Source: Nocardia yamanashiensis NBRC 100130
Lineage (GTDB): Bacteria; Actinomycetota; Actinomycetes; Mycobacteriales; Mycobacteriaceae
NCBI RefSeq assembly: GCF_001613325.1
Contig: NZ_BDCD01000022.1
Span: 186,001 to 250,000, forward strand
Reading direction: 5' to 3'
Length of the DNA stretch: 64,000 bases
The position numbers were made by a program, and so were the translations under genes. Under the pieces are notes generated by a model, which worked only from the letters and a program-made list of their open reading frames with translations, searched no databases and was not told the origin of the DNA. Positions 26,144 through 34,544 of this stretch are shown here, piece by piece (within the stretch, counting starts at the first letter, position 1; each line of letters opens with the position of its first letter).

Positions 26144-26556
26144 CCAGATTCCTGGCCGTGCTCGCCGGTCTGCTGCTCGCCCTGGCCGTCGGCCTGGTGG
26201 AGCCCTGGGCGGCGCTGCCGGTGCTGCTGCTGGCCGTGCTGGGCTGGCGCTGGCGGGTGGCGGCGGTGGGGTCGGTGCTGGTCGCGCTGGGCGTGCTGGC
26301 GGTGGTGGACACCGGCGCGCTGGTGGCGGGATCCATCGGCCTGGTCGCGACCACCTACCTGCTGAACACGGCCACCGTTTCGGCGCCCGTCGGCGTGGTG
26401 CCCACCACGATTCCCTCGGTGGCGGGCGCGCTGGTCTTCACCGTCGCCGCCGGGGCGGCCACCCTGGTGCCCGCCGGGCTGGCCTGGATTCCGGTCGCCG
26501 CGCCGATCGTGGTGATCCTGCTGTACGCGTTGGTGATTCGCGGGCTGGCCGAATAA
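26140..26556 (+). CDS. small polytopic membrane protein, end of the MoxR operon
   Basis: 138 residues, nearly all hydrophobic, with four to five predicted membrane helices and no charged catalytic motif. ATG 26140 overlaps the DUF58 stop, which is why this start is preferred over the longer frame beginning inside the DUF58 gene. Function unknown; probably a membrane component of the MoxR/DUF58/DUF4129 assembly. Confidence 0.75.
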   Translation: MTRFLAVLAGLLLALAVGLVEPWAALPVLLLAVLGWRWRVAAVGSVLVALGVLAVVDTGALVAGSIGLVATTYLLNTATVSAPVGVVPTTIPSVAGALVFTVAAGAATLVPAGLAWIPVAAPIVVILLYALVIRGLAE

Positions 26557-26596
26557 TCTCTTCCGGCCGGGGGAGTGGTGCTGGTTCACTGTGCGC

Positions 26597-27142
26597 ATGG
26601 ACGAGAAGCAGCTGGTGCGCACCTCGAAACGGTTGTCGCGGCATCTGCGGCACGCGCCGGAGGAGATCGGCATCGCCCTGGACGCCGCCGGGTGGGTGCC
26701 GGTGAGCGAGCTGCTGGCCGCGCTGCGCCGACACGGGCATCGCGTCACGCCCGCCGAACTGGACGAGGTGGTGGCGCGGAACAACAAGCGGCGCTTCGAG
26801 TTCGACGGCAGCCGCACCCGGATCCGGGCCAGCCAGGGGCACACCGTGGCGGTCGAGCTGGACTACGCGGTCACCGTGCCGCCGGACGTGCTGTATCACG
26901 GCACCGTGGCCGCCGTGCTGCCCGCGATCTCCGCCGAGGGCCTGAAACCCATGGCCCGGCACGCCGTTCACCTCTCGGCCGATACCGAGACCGCGACGCG
27001 CGTGGGCGCTCGGCGCGGTAAGCCGGTGGTGCTCACGGTCGATGCCGCGGGAATGCACCGCGACGGGCACGAGTTCCGGGTGAGCACGAACGGGGTGTGG
27101 CTGGTGGACGCGGTGCCGCCGGCCTACCTGACGGGCCTCTGA
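26597..27142 (+). CDS. kptA: RNA 2'-phosphotransferase Tpt1/KptA
   Basis: 181 residues. Eukaryotic Tpt1 removes the 2'-phosphate left by tRNA splicing using NAD+; bacterial homologues keep the activity without a known splicing substrate. Motifs seen: RLSRHLRHAPEEIGIALD (the first conserved Arg/His block), DEVVARNNKRRFEF, VLYHGT, and HLSADTETATRVGARRGKP. All four Tpt1 signature blocks are present, so it should be active. The start is ATG 26597, with GTG 26591 as an alternative; no ribosome-binding site is obvious. Confidence 0.88.
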   Translation: MDEKQLVRTSKRLSRHLRHAPEEIGIALDAAGWVPVSELLAALRRHGHRVTPAELDEVVARNNKRRFEFDGSRTRIRASQGHTVAVELDYAVTVPPDVLYHGTVAAVLPAISAEGLKPMARHAVHLSADTETATRVGARRGKPVVLTVDAAGMHRDGHEFRVSTNGVWLVDAVPPAYLTGL

Positions 27143-27241
27143 ACGTCCTGGGCAGGTACCGGGGCACGAGCGGTCGGCTCTGCCGCGGGTGTTTGCCTGA
27201 AATGGCCGGAATGCCCGGACCAAAGGTCCGAGCATTCGCCC

Positions 27242-27268
27242 GGTTTCGGGGCCCGAGCCCCCGAAACC
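27242..27268. terminator. hairpin between convergent kptA and a small membrane gene
   Basis: 10-bp stem GGTTTCGGGG (27242-27251) / CCCCGAAACC (27259-27268) with a 7-nt loop. A bidirectional terminator is likely from its position between two converging genes. Confidence 0.6.
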
Positions 27269-27289
27269 CGCTTCCGGTGCGGGAATCCG

Positions 27290-27643
27290 CTATTGGAGGG
27301 CGGGTGGCATTCTGGTCGGTTTGATTCGCCCGGCGTCGATGAGCGCTTTGAAGGCCGCGGCCTTGCGCGCACACTCCGCCACCACGCAGCGGCGATGCTG
27401 TTGCATGGTCCGATGCGCCTCCTGTACTCCGAGCGGATGATCCGGCGCCACATGGGACCACGCCGAGGAAACGATCACCGGGTCGGGGGAAATGTTGTGC
27501 TCGTTGTTGATTCGCTCCCTGATGCGGTCGACCGACAATCTGTCGTCCGGGATGCGATGTGGGTAGTGATGCAAGCTGAGGAACACCGCAGCGGTGACCG
27601 TCAGCATTGCGAGAGTGGCCGTGAACACTTGCCAACCGGCCAT
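27290..27643 (-). CDS. small membrane-anchored protein of unknown function
   Basis: 117 residues. The N-terminal hydrophobic segment (WQVFTATLAMLTVTAAVFLSL) is a signal anchor. The rest is polar with several histidines and two cysteines (QQHRRCVVAECARKAAAFKAL) that could form a disulfide outside the membrane. ATG 27643 has GGAGAAGG upstream on the minus strand, which supports expression. Not recognised. Confidence 0.6.
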   Translation of the reverse strand: MAGWQVFTATLAMLTVTAAVFLSLHHYPHRIPDDRLSVDRIRERINNEHNISPDPVIVSSAWSHVAPDHPLGVQEAHRTMQQHRRCVVAECARKAAAFKALIDAGRIKPTRMPPALQ

Positions 27644-27821
27644 TGGCTCACCTTCTCCGTCGTCAATCGGTGGTAATGGTTCGCTAGATATTCACCGTAC
27701 GGCTTTCGGTGTTACTTGTGCCAGTACCGAATCGGTCAGAAACAGGTGAATTTCGGCCTCTTCCATCAACTTACCTGCTGGTTTCGCCTCGAGCACGCCG
27801 AAAGTTTGCGACGATTTCCCG

Positions 27822-28856
27822 GTGACCGACGGGCAGGGCCAGTTGCGCTCCATTACCAGTGCGGCACTGCTGGTCGAGTTCGCCCTCGGTCGCGGCCTGG
27901 AGCAGGCGGACATGCTGCGCCGGACCGGAATTCGCGAATCGGACCTACTGGACTCCACCGCCGAGATCACCATGGGGCAGGAACTGGCCCTGATGCGCAA
28001 TGTCGTGACCGGAGTCGGCGACGAACCCGGCATGGGCCTGATGGCCGGATTGCTCTGTCACCCACCCAGTCTGGGCGTGCTCGGCTTCGCGCTCATGAGC
28101 TGTCCCACCGTGCGCGAGGCGGTCGATCTGGCGCTGCGCTACGCCGACCTCACCTTCACCGTGGCGCGCCACACCCTCGTCATCGACGGCGCGGAGGCCT
28201 CCATCGTGCGCGATGACAGCGCCGTCCCGCCCGAGCTGCGCCGCTTCGCCGTGGAACGCGATGTGGCGGCCATCTGGACCATCCAGCAGGACGTGCTGCC
28301 GGTGCGCACCCCGCTGTCCCGGGTGGCGGTGGCGTTTCCGCCGCATCCGGTCTACGAGATGTTCGGCGCCATGCTCGGCGTCGAGGAAGTGGTCTTCAAC
28401 GCGCCCCGCTCCGTCGTCACCGGCCCGCTCAACTTCCAGGAAATGCCGCTGCCGCAGGCGAATTCGGCCACCGCGCGCTTCTACGAGCAGCAGTGTGCGG
28501 ACCTGGTGCAGCGCCGCAAGCGCCGGCAGGGCCTGGCCGGTCGCGTGCGCCAGCTGCTGATCAGCAATGGCGGCGTCGCCGACCAATCCCGCGTCGCCGC
28601 CGATCTCGACGTCAGCGTCCGCACGCTGCGCCGCCGCCTCGCCGACGAGGGCACCACCTTCCGTGAACTGGCAACCGAGACAGTCGGTTTGCTCGCCGAG
28701 GAACTCCTCGTCACCGGAATGACCGTGGAACAGGCCGCGACCCGTCTCGGCTACGCCAGCGTGTCCGCCTTCACCTCCGCCTTCCGCTCGTGGAAAGGCC
28801 AGTCCCCGGGCCAGTTCGCCCGCGCGAACCGCGGCCGCCTCTCAGCCCGCAACTGA
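27822..28856 (+). CDS. AraC-family regulator with Arabinose_bd-like N-terminus
   Basis: 344 residues of the OruR/ArgR-like AraC subgroup. The N-terminal ~200 residues match the arabinose-binding-like domain (GMGLMAGLLCHPPSLGVLGFALMSCPTVREAVDLALRY). The C-terminus has two helix-turn-helix units (SRVAADLDVSVRTLRRRLADEGTTF and QAATRLGYASVSAFTSAFRSWKGQSPGQF). It starts at GTG 27822. No linked target gene is obvious, so regulon and ligand are unknown. Confidence 0.87.
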   Translation: MTDGQGQLRSITSAALLVEFALGRGLEQADMLRRTGIRESDLLDSTAEITMGQELALMRNVVTGVGDEPGMGLMAGLLCHPPSLGVLGFALMSCPTVREAVDLALRYADLTFTVARHTLVIDGAEASIVRDDSAVPPELRRFAVERDVAAIWTIQQDVLPVRTPLSRVAVAFPPHPVYEMFGAMLGVEEVVFNAPRSVVTGPLNFQEMPLPQANSATARFYEQQCADLVQRRKRRQGLAGRVRQLLISNGGVADQSRVAADLDVSVRTLRRRLADEGTTFRELATETVGLLAEELLVTGMTVEQAATRLGYASVSAFTSAFRSWKGQSPGQFARANRGRLSARN

Positions 28857-28903
28857 CGCCCGGGCCACACTCTCGCCGGAATGACCGGGGGCGAGCCGCG
28901 GCA

Positions 28904-29146
28904 TCAGCGCCCGAGCGCCGCCGCCAGGTCCGCATTCGTCGGCTCCACCAGCACCGCACCGCTCGGCACCACGATCACCGGAATGTTCTTCCGCCCGCCC
29001 GCCAGCCGGATCGCCTCGTTCCGCGCCGCCTCGTCGTGCTCCACGTCGATCTCGGTGAACGCCACGCCCTGCTCCCGCAGCCAGGTCTTCGCGCGCCGGC
29101 AATCGCCGCACCAGTCCGCCCCGTACATCCGCACGTTCTCGTCCAT
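28904..29146 (-). CDS. glutaredoxin-like (mycoredoxin-type) protein
   Basis: 80-residue thioredoxin-fold protein with the redox motif CGDC (YGADWCGDCRRAK), the cis-Pro segment NIPVIVVPSG and a C-terminal helix. Size and motif position fit the mycoredoxin/NrdH-like group, which in actinobacteria reduces mycothiol mixed disulfides. Asp in the third motif position is uncommon. ATG 29146. Cytoplasmic. Confidence 0.85.
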   Translation of the reverse strand: MDENVRMYGADWCGDCRRAKTWLREQGVAFTEIDVEHDEAARNEAIRLAGGRKNIPVIVVPSGAVLVEPTNADLAAALGR

Positions 29147-29285
29147 TCGCCCGACTCTGCCACACCCCGGATTTCCGCTGATCACGGTGCCGAGTGTCCG
29201 GTTTGCCCGAGAGATCCCGCGATCCACAGACGCCCGCCAAAAACCCCACACCCGCCGACCACACTCCCCTCGTAGCGTTGCCGGT

Positions 29286-29576
29286 ATGCCCCACCTGGAC
29301 CGCATCACCCATGACCCAGCCATCTGCCAGGGCGTGCCGGTCCTGCGCGGTCGCCGCTTCCCGGTCGATCTGTTGCTCGGCCTGCTGGCCGCCGGCATCC
29401 CCACCGCCGAGATCCTCGCCGACCATCCGGAGCTGGAACCGGAGGACATCGCCGCCGCGCTCGAGTACGCGACCTTGGGCGCCACGGACAGCAGGCGCCG
29501 CGGCGCCGTCCCAGCGCCCGCGCTGCGCCACAGCGGCATCACGTCGGGCGGCTGGATGGCCGGACACCGCCGCTGA
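29286..29576 (+). CDS. DUF433 protein (VapB-like antitoxin family) without a visible toxin
   Basis: 96 residues. The first ~70 are a DUF433 domain (ITHDPAICQGVPVLRGRRFPVDLLLGLLAAG, PELEPEDIAAALEYA), a winged-helix-like family often paired with a DUF5615 PIN-like toxin. No such partner flanks it here. A basic C-terminal extension (DSRRRGAVPAPALRHSG) is unusual. ATG 29286. Orphan antitoxin or a DNA-binding regulator. Confidence 0.75.
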   Translation: MPHLDRITHDPAICQGVPVLRGRRFPVDLLLGLLAAGIPTAEILADHPELEPEDIAAALEYATLGATDSRRRGAVPAPALRHSGITSGGWMAGHRR

Positions 29577-29594
29577 GAGATCGGGCGCGGATCG

Positions 29595-30527
29595 TCAGGC
29601 GGCGGCGCGGGCCAGGCGGCGGTATTGTCCCGGCGCCTGCCCGTATTCGCGTTTGAAGGCTTTGCCGAAGGCGAATTCGGAGCTGTAACCGGCGCGGGCG
29701 GCCACCTTTTCGATGGGGAGGTCGTCCTCACGCAGCAGGCGGGCGGCGGTGGTGAGGCGCCAGCGGGTGAGGTAGGCGAGTGGGGGTTCGCCGACCATGG
29801 TGGTGAATTTGCGGGCGAAGGCGGCTCGGGAGAGGCCGGCGTGGTCGGCCAGGGATTGGACGGTCCAGGCAGCGCCCGGGTCGGTGTGCATGGCTTCGAG
29901 GGCGGGGGCTACCACCGGATCGCGCAGGGCCGCAGCCCATCCCACCGCTTCGGACTGGGGCCGGTCTTCTATCCAGGCGCGCAGGATGTAGAGCAGGAGG
30001 GCGTCGATGAGGGCGGGCACGATGCCGTGCGAGCCGATGCGCGGGTTGTCGAGTTCGGCGGCCAGGAGCTGGATGGCGGCGTGCAGTTCGGGGTGGCGGC
30101 CCGGGCGGGCGGGGAGGTGGATGACCTCCGGGAGCTGCCGGAGCAGCGGGTGGGGGCGCTGGCCGTCGAGGTGGTAGTTGCCGCAGAGCAGGGCGGTGGT
30201 CGGCGCGCCGGCAGCGCCCAGCCGGACCGCGCCCACCGGCGGGCAGCGGTCGTATTGGTCGGGGCGCGGGACTTCGGCCGGGGTGTCGGGATGGTCGGCG
30301 AGCACATGACCGGCCCCGTGCCGGAGGAAGATCACATCGCCCTGATTGAGCGGGATCGGGTCGGATCCGGCGGCGGGGAAGAACCAGCAGTTGCCGTGCA
30401 GCACGACGTGGAAGCCCGCGCCGAGGACGTCCGGCAGGCGCATGGCCCAGGGGGCCCGGCCTTCGGTGCGCACCGAGCTGGGTGCGGCGGTGCGCATCGA
30501 GGCCAGGGCCTCGCTGAGGACGTCCAT
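29595..30527 (-). CDS. AraC-family regulator with cupin domain (paralogue 1)
   Basis: 310 residues: an N-terminal cupin (RLPDVLGAGFHVVLHGNCWFF, NQGDVIFLRHGAGHVLAD) and a C-terminal double helix-turn-helix (WTVQSLADHAGLSRAAFARKF, ARAGYSSEFAFGKAFKREYGQAPGQYRR). It lies 22 nt downstream of an oxidoreductase gene on the same strand and probably regulates it. It is clearly related along its length to the regulator at 45122-46036. ATG 30527. Confidence 0.87.
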   Translation of the reverse strand: MDVLSEALASMRTAAPSSVRTEGRAPWAMRLPDVLGAGFHVVLHGNCWFFPAAGSDPIPLNQGDVIFLRHGAGHVLADHPDTPAEVPRPDQYDRCPPVGAVRLGAAGAPTTALLCGNYHLDGQRPHPLLRQLPEVIHLPARPGRHPELHAAIQLLAAELDNPRIGSHGIVPALIDALLLYILRAWIEDRPQSEAVGWAAALRDPVVAPALEAMHTDPGAAWTVQSLADHAGLSRAAFARKFTTMVGEPPLAYLTRWRLTTAARLLREDDLPIEKVAARAGYSSEFAFGKAFKREYGQAPGQYRRLARAAA

Positions 30528-30549
30528 GCCGATCTCCTTGTGGCAGTGG

Positions 30550-31476
30550 TCAGTTGACGGTGAGTACTACCTTGCCGATGGTCTGCCCCGAGGCGACCAG
30601 ATCGTGCGCCTTGCCGGCCTCTTCCAAAGGCAGCGTGTTCGCGACGGTGGGCCGCAGCTTGCCCGCGTCGACGAGCTCCGAGATAGCCTCCAGCGCAGCG
30701 TAATCCGGCTCGACCGAAACCCCGGCGAACCGGCGCCCCGCGGCGTTCACGGCGGCGGCCACCTCCGGCTTCATATGCTCCAGAATGCTGACCAGCACCC
30801 CGCCCGGCTTCAGCACCTTCAGATTGTTCTCGGCATCGGCCACCGAATCGAAGACGATATCGACGTCCCGCACGACCTCGGTGAAATCGACTGCCTGATA
30901 ATCGATCACCTCGTCCGCGCCGAGGCTCTTCACGTAGTCGTGCTTGGCCGCACTGGCCAGCGCGATCACATACGCGCCGCGCGCCTTCGCGATCTGCACG
31001 GCCAGATGCCCGACACCGCCCGCAGCACGATGAATCAGCACGCGATCGCCTTCCTTCACCCCGGCCCGATCCACCAGCCCCTGCCAAGCGGTGAGCACGG
31101 CCAGCGGCAGCGCGGCAGCCTCGATATGACTGAGCGACTTCGGCTTTCGAGCAACCTGACGGGACGGCGTAGCGACGTACTCCGCGTAACCCGTTGCGGC
31201 ACGCGGAAAGAACGGCATCCCGTACACCTCGTCCCCCACCTCATACCGCGCACCCGGCCCGACTTCCTCGACCACCCCCGAGATATCCCACCCCACCCCG
31301 AACGGCGGCTGCCCGAGCAACGGAAACGCCCCGGACCGAACCGCCACATCCACCGGATTGACCGCACTGGCACGCACCCGCACCAGCACCTCCCCGGACA
31401 GCAACCGAGGCTTCTCCACCTCGGCCACCTCCAGCACCTCGGGCCCGCCGAACGACTTCTGAATCACCGCACGCAT
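30550..31476 (-). CDS. NADP-dependent medium-chain oxidoreductase
   Basis: 308 residues of the quinone-oxidoreductase/enoyl-reductase branch. GroES-like N-terminus VLVRVRASAVNPVDVAVRSGAF, substrate-loop PFGVGWDISGVVEEVG, and nucleotide-binding VLIHRAAGGVGHLAVQIAKARGA. No zinc-ligand cluster. It forms a unit with the AraC-cupin gene downstream. A 288-nt AT-richer region upstream should hold the promoter. Substrate unknown. Confidence 0.87.
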   Translation of the reverse strand: MRAVIQKSFGGPEVLEVAEVEKPRLLSGEVLVRVRASAVNPVDVAVRSGAFPLLGQPPFGVGWDISGVVEEVGPGARYEVGDEVYGMPFFPRAATGYAEYVATPSRQVARKPKSLSHIEAAALPLAVLTAWQGLVDRAGVKEGDRVLIHRAAGGVGHLAVQIAKARGAYVIALASAAKHDYVKSLGADEVIDYQAVDFTEVVRDVDIVFDSVADAENNLKVLKPGGVLVSILEHMKPEVAAAVNAAGRRFAGVSVEPDYAALEAISELVDAGKLRPTVANTLPLEEAGKAHDLVASGQTIGKVVLTVN

Positions 31477-31764
31477 CGTCTTCTCCTCCTGAACGCTCCG
31501 TCACCGGCCCTCTGCCGAACCGAACAACAACAACGTTAAGCAGCATCAGCAAGACGATGAATAGCCTACAGTCTCCCGTTTTTATCCATCCGTATACCTA
31601 CGAAGACTGGAAGTATCACCCCAGCGGCAAGCACCCGGTACCGGTATCGACGCCGGCCCAAGCGCTGACGGAGTCATCCACGCCCCCCTGCGCGTTCGCG
31701 ACCGGTGCCATGCGGATAACTGATCTCCCCTGAATCAGGAGCCGACGTGCCTGCTTCGGAGTTG

Positions 31765-33243
31765 TCAGTTGCAGCCGACTTCGGCGCAGATGTCGATGAC
31801 CTGGACGTAGTCGCGCAGGGGGCGTACGTAGACGCGGTGGGTCAGCGGGTCCGCGGTGATTCCTTCGGCCGAGGCGGCCATGTCGATTACTTTCACGACG
31901 GTGCGGGTGGCGGTGTCGATCACGCTCAGCCGGGGGGTGCCGTCGGCGCCGGATTCCGGTGCGTAGATGTAGCCGAGGCCGGAATCGCTTGCGATCCAGT
32001 AGAACTGATAGCCGATGTCGATGGACTGTAGGAATGTCCCTTTGGCGAGATCGAAGGCCGAGACTGTGGTTCCGGAGGAGAGGTAGGCGGTGTTGGTGCG
32101 CGAATCCACCGCCAGCAGTTCGCCGCCGACCGGCGAATCGATGAGTCCCAGCAGTGCTTTGGTCATCGGATCGATGACACGCAAGCTGCCGCCCGCATTG
32201 AGATAGACGAGGCCGGTTACCGGATTGACGGCGATATCGACGCCGTGGCCGGGCGCGGTGATGGAGGCGCTGACCCGCATGGTGAGGGCATCGACGACGG
32301 TGGCCACGACCTTGGCGCCGGTCGATTTGTCGACCACGTCGCCGTTGGCTTGGCTGCTGTACACGTCGTGGGTAGTGGGGTGGACGGCGATGGTGCGCGT
32401 GTTCGTGGGTATCGATACGCTGCCGACGACAGTGTCGGTTCGGGTGTCGACCCTGATCAGCGACACGGTGTCCGTCTTCTGCACTTTGCCGAGCACCCAG
32501 AGGGCGCGGATCGCCGGATCCATCGCCATCCCGGTCACGGAGGCGAAAGGCAGTGTCTTGACGCGCTTCTCGGCCGCCGTGTCGATGACCGAGATGGTGT
32601 AATCGAGGGTGTCGGAGGTGTAGAGCCGATGGTTGTCCGGATCGACGGCCGTGTATCCGACTCCCTGTGAACTTCCGGCTTCGATGGTCTTCGGTTGCGC
32701 GGCAGCGGCATCGGCGGAATCCCGCGTTTGCAGTACCGCCGCGCCGACGATCGCGGAACCGATCAGCACGATGACGGCGGCGACGATCAGCCAGGCCCGA
32801 GCCGAGGATCCTCCCACCGCCGGAGCATCGGCAGGCGTCGGTACCGTGGTGTGGACAGGCTCGAAGGTCGTTGCGGCGGAAACGCTCTCGATGGCCTTGG
32901 GTATCAGCCGGACGCGCTCGGGCGGATATCCGGCTTCGCCCGCGGCGGCCACCAACGGCTGGGTCAGATCAACCGTCCACCAGCTCGGATGGGACAACAC
33001 CAGCCCCTCGGGCAGTTGCCCGCCGCATTCGGTCTGCGCTCGTGCGATGGCGGTGCGCAGCAGGGAGGCGATCGCACCGACTTCGAGGCTCGCGGTCGGC
33101 GAGAGCAGACTGGCGGACGGAATACCCGCCGCCTGGTCGGTCAGACGCAGTGGCCACGAGCCGCCGGTGGGGGCCAGCAATGCCGCCGTGGTTTCGGTCC
33201 GGCCGAAATCCACCCCTAGCCATACCGATCGAACGTCTCCCAC
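31765..33243 (-). CDS. membrane-anchored YncE-like beta-propeller with truncated actin/Hsp70-like N-terminus
   Basis: 492 residues from GTG 33243, with GGGGAGGGG upstream. Residues ~7-140 resemble the start of an Hsp70/actin-like ATPase (VWLGVDFGRTETTAALLAP phosphate loop; GLVLSHPSWW; VRLIPKAIESVSAA) but are far shorter than a full ~350-residue fold. A membrane helix follows at ~151-172. Residues ~195-492 are repeated YncE-type blades (YTAVDPDNHRLYTSDTLDYTISVIDT, IAVNPVTGLVYLNAGGSLRVID, ADPLTHRVYVRPLRDYVQVIDI) ending in a Cys-containing tail. The topology suggests a cytoplasmic ATPase remnant and an extracytoplasmic propeller. Function unknown. Confidence 0.8.
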   Translation of the reverse strand: MGDVRSVWLGVDFGRTETTAALLAPTGGSWPLRLTDQAAGIPSASLLSPTASLEVGAIASLLRTAIARAQTECGGQLPEGLVLSHPSWWTVDLTQPLVAAAGEAGYPPERVRLIPKAIESVSAATTFEPVHTTVPTPADAPAVGGSSARAWLIVAAVIVLIGSAIVGAAVLQTRDSADAAAAQPKTIEAGSSQGVGYTAVDPDNHRLYTSDTLDYTISVIDTAAEKRVKTLPFASVTGMAMDPAIRALWVLGKVQKTDTVSLIRVDTRTDTVVGSVSIPTNTRTIAVHPTTHDVYSSQANGDVVDKSTGAKVVATVVDALTMRVSASITAPGHGVDIAVNPVTGLVYLNAGGSLRVIDPMTKALLGLIDSPVGGELLAVDSRTNTAYLSSGTTVSAFDLAKGTFLQSIDIGYQFYWIASDSGLGYIYAPESGADGTPRLSVIDTATRTVVKVIDMAASAEGITADPLTHRVYVRPLRDYVQVIDICAEVGCN

Positions 33244-33307
33244 CGAAAACCCCTCCCCGCGAACGATAAAGCGAGGCCAGCATAGCCGCCGGTCCCATAT
33301 ACGCGAA

Positions 33308-33338
33308 TCGGGCCGCAACCGGTGTGGTTGCGGCCCGA
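33308..33338 (-). terminator. terminator hairpin after chsH3
   Basis: Perfect 13-bp stem (TCGGGCCGCAACC / GGTTGCGGCCCGA) with a GGTGT loop, 20 nt past the chsH3 stop and before the propeller gene. It separates the two transcripts. Confidence 0.7.
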
Positions 33339-33357
33339 AGGCGTGCATGGGGAGCGA

Positions 33358-34218
33358 TCAGGCGTAGGTGAGGACCACGTCGGCCAGGACCGGGGCGTCG
33401 TCGCGTTCTACGGCGGTGACGGCGATGAGGAGTTCGCCGTTCTGCTGCCAGATGCGGGAGCGGAGGGTTTCGCCGGGGTAGAGGACGCCCGCGAAGCGGG
33501 TGCGGATGCCCTTGACGCGGGAGGCGTCCGAATCGAGCACCGTGTCGGTGGCGGCCTTGCAGACCAGGCCGTAGGTGCCGAGGCCGTGCATGATCGGGTT
33601 GGGGAAGCCGGCGTTGCGGGCGAATTCGGGGTCGGAGTGCAGGGGGTTGCGGTCGCCGCACATGCGGTAGAGCAGGGCCTGCTGGGGGAGCGTGGGGGTC
33701 AGGACCTCGAAATCCGGTGCGCGGTCGGGGAGTTCGGTCTTGGAGCTGGGGCCGCGGTCGCCGCCGAAGCCGCCCTCGCCCTTGGCGAAGATGGAAGAGC
33801 GTGCGGTCCACAGGAGTTCGCCGTCGGAGCTGGTGGCGGTGTGCTCCTGCCAGATGACGGCGGCCGAGCCCTTGTCCCAGATCTCGGAGATGCGGCGCTC
33901 GAAGGTGGCCTTGCCGGAGGCGGGAATCGGGCGGTGCACCACGATCTCCTGGCTGCCGTGCACGACCTTGGCCAGGTCGATATCGATGCCGGGGAACTGC
34001 ACCTTGGGCGGTTCGGTCTCGTGGAAGAAGGGGGCGACGGTGGCGAAGGTGGGCAGCACCTGCGGTTCACGGTCGTCGAGGTAACGCAGTTCGGCCGGAT
34101 CGGTCCAGCGCGCGCCCGCGCCCAGCGCCAGGTGATAGTGCTGCACATCGGTTGGCGTCCAGCTGAATTCCACGGAGGGCAGCTGCGCGCCGAGCGCGAT
34201 ATTCGGATCGATGGCCAT
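33358..34218 (-). CDS. chsH3: steroid enoyl-CoA hydratase ChsH3 (double hot-dog MaoC)
   Basis: 286 residues, the same length I recall for M. tuberculosis Rv3538/ChsH3, which hydrates side-chain enoyl-CoA intermediates. It is a double hot-dog protein. The C-terminal half carries the hydratase-2 motif YRMCGDRNPLHSDPEFARNAGFPNPIMHGLGTYG with the Asp/His pair. The N-terminal half (about 1-130) lacks that motif. It is on the same strand as kstD, 326 nt downstream of it, as in other steroid clusters where these two genes neighbour each other. Confidence 0.9.
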   Translation of the reverse strand: MAIDPNIALGAQLPSVEFSWTPTDVQHYHLALGAGARWTDPAELRYLDDREPQVLPTFATVAPFFHETEPPKVQFPGIDIDLAKVVHGSQEIVVHRPIPASGKATFERRISEIWDKGSAAVIWQEHTATSSDGELLWTARSSIFAKGEGGFGGDRGPSSKTELPDRAPDFEVLTPTLPQQALLYRMCGDRNPLHSDPEFARNAGFPNPIMHGLGTYGLVCKAATDTVLDSDASRVKGIRTRFAGVLYPGETLRSRIWQQNGELLIAVTAVERDDAPVLADVVLTYA

Positions 34219-34544
34219 GAAGTCTCCTCGTGATCGGTGGGCGCGAACCCACCGCGCTGAAATCCGGGTCCGATGGTGCGGCGCGCACTCGGTTCCGATG
34301 GTGCGGCGTGGCGCGCGGCCCGCGCAAGCAGCGCGTCCGCTCGGCGGGACACGGTCCGCACCCCCGGGATAGCCACGCGGGCGGTGGGAACAGGGGATCC
34401 CACCGCCCCCGTGCAGTGTGATTATTCAGTTGTGCGGATCCGCGCCACCGGGTGAGAGCTCCGATGGCGCGGGGTGGGTTGGGCGCGGGTTCCGACGTGA
34501 CCCGGACTCGCGCCCAACCCGATCCTGAACCGGGTTGGGACGGT
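34219..34544. other. 326-nt gap between kstD and chsH3 with short repeats
   Basis: No convincing gene. It holds a 15-bp direct repeat (TCCGATGGTGCGGCG at 34269-34283 and 34294-34308), a small inverted repeat GGTGGG/CCCACC close to the chsH3 start, an AT-richer patch near 34418-34436, and the kstD terminator at its upper end. No KstR box was found, so how chsH3 is expressed is unclear. Confidence 0.6.
34513..34539 (-). terminator. terminator hairpin after kstD
   Basis: 9-bp stem CCCAACCCG (34513-34521) / CGGGTTGGG (34531-34539) with a 9-nt loop, 5 nt after the kstD stop. Confidence 0.6.
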
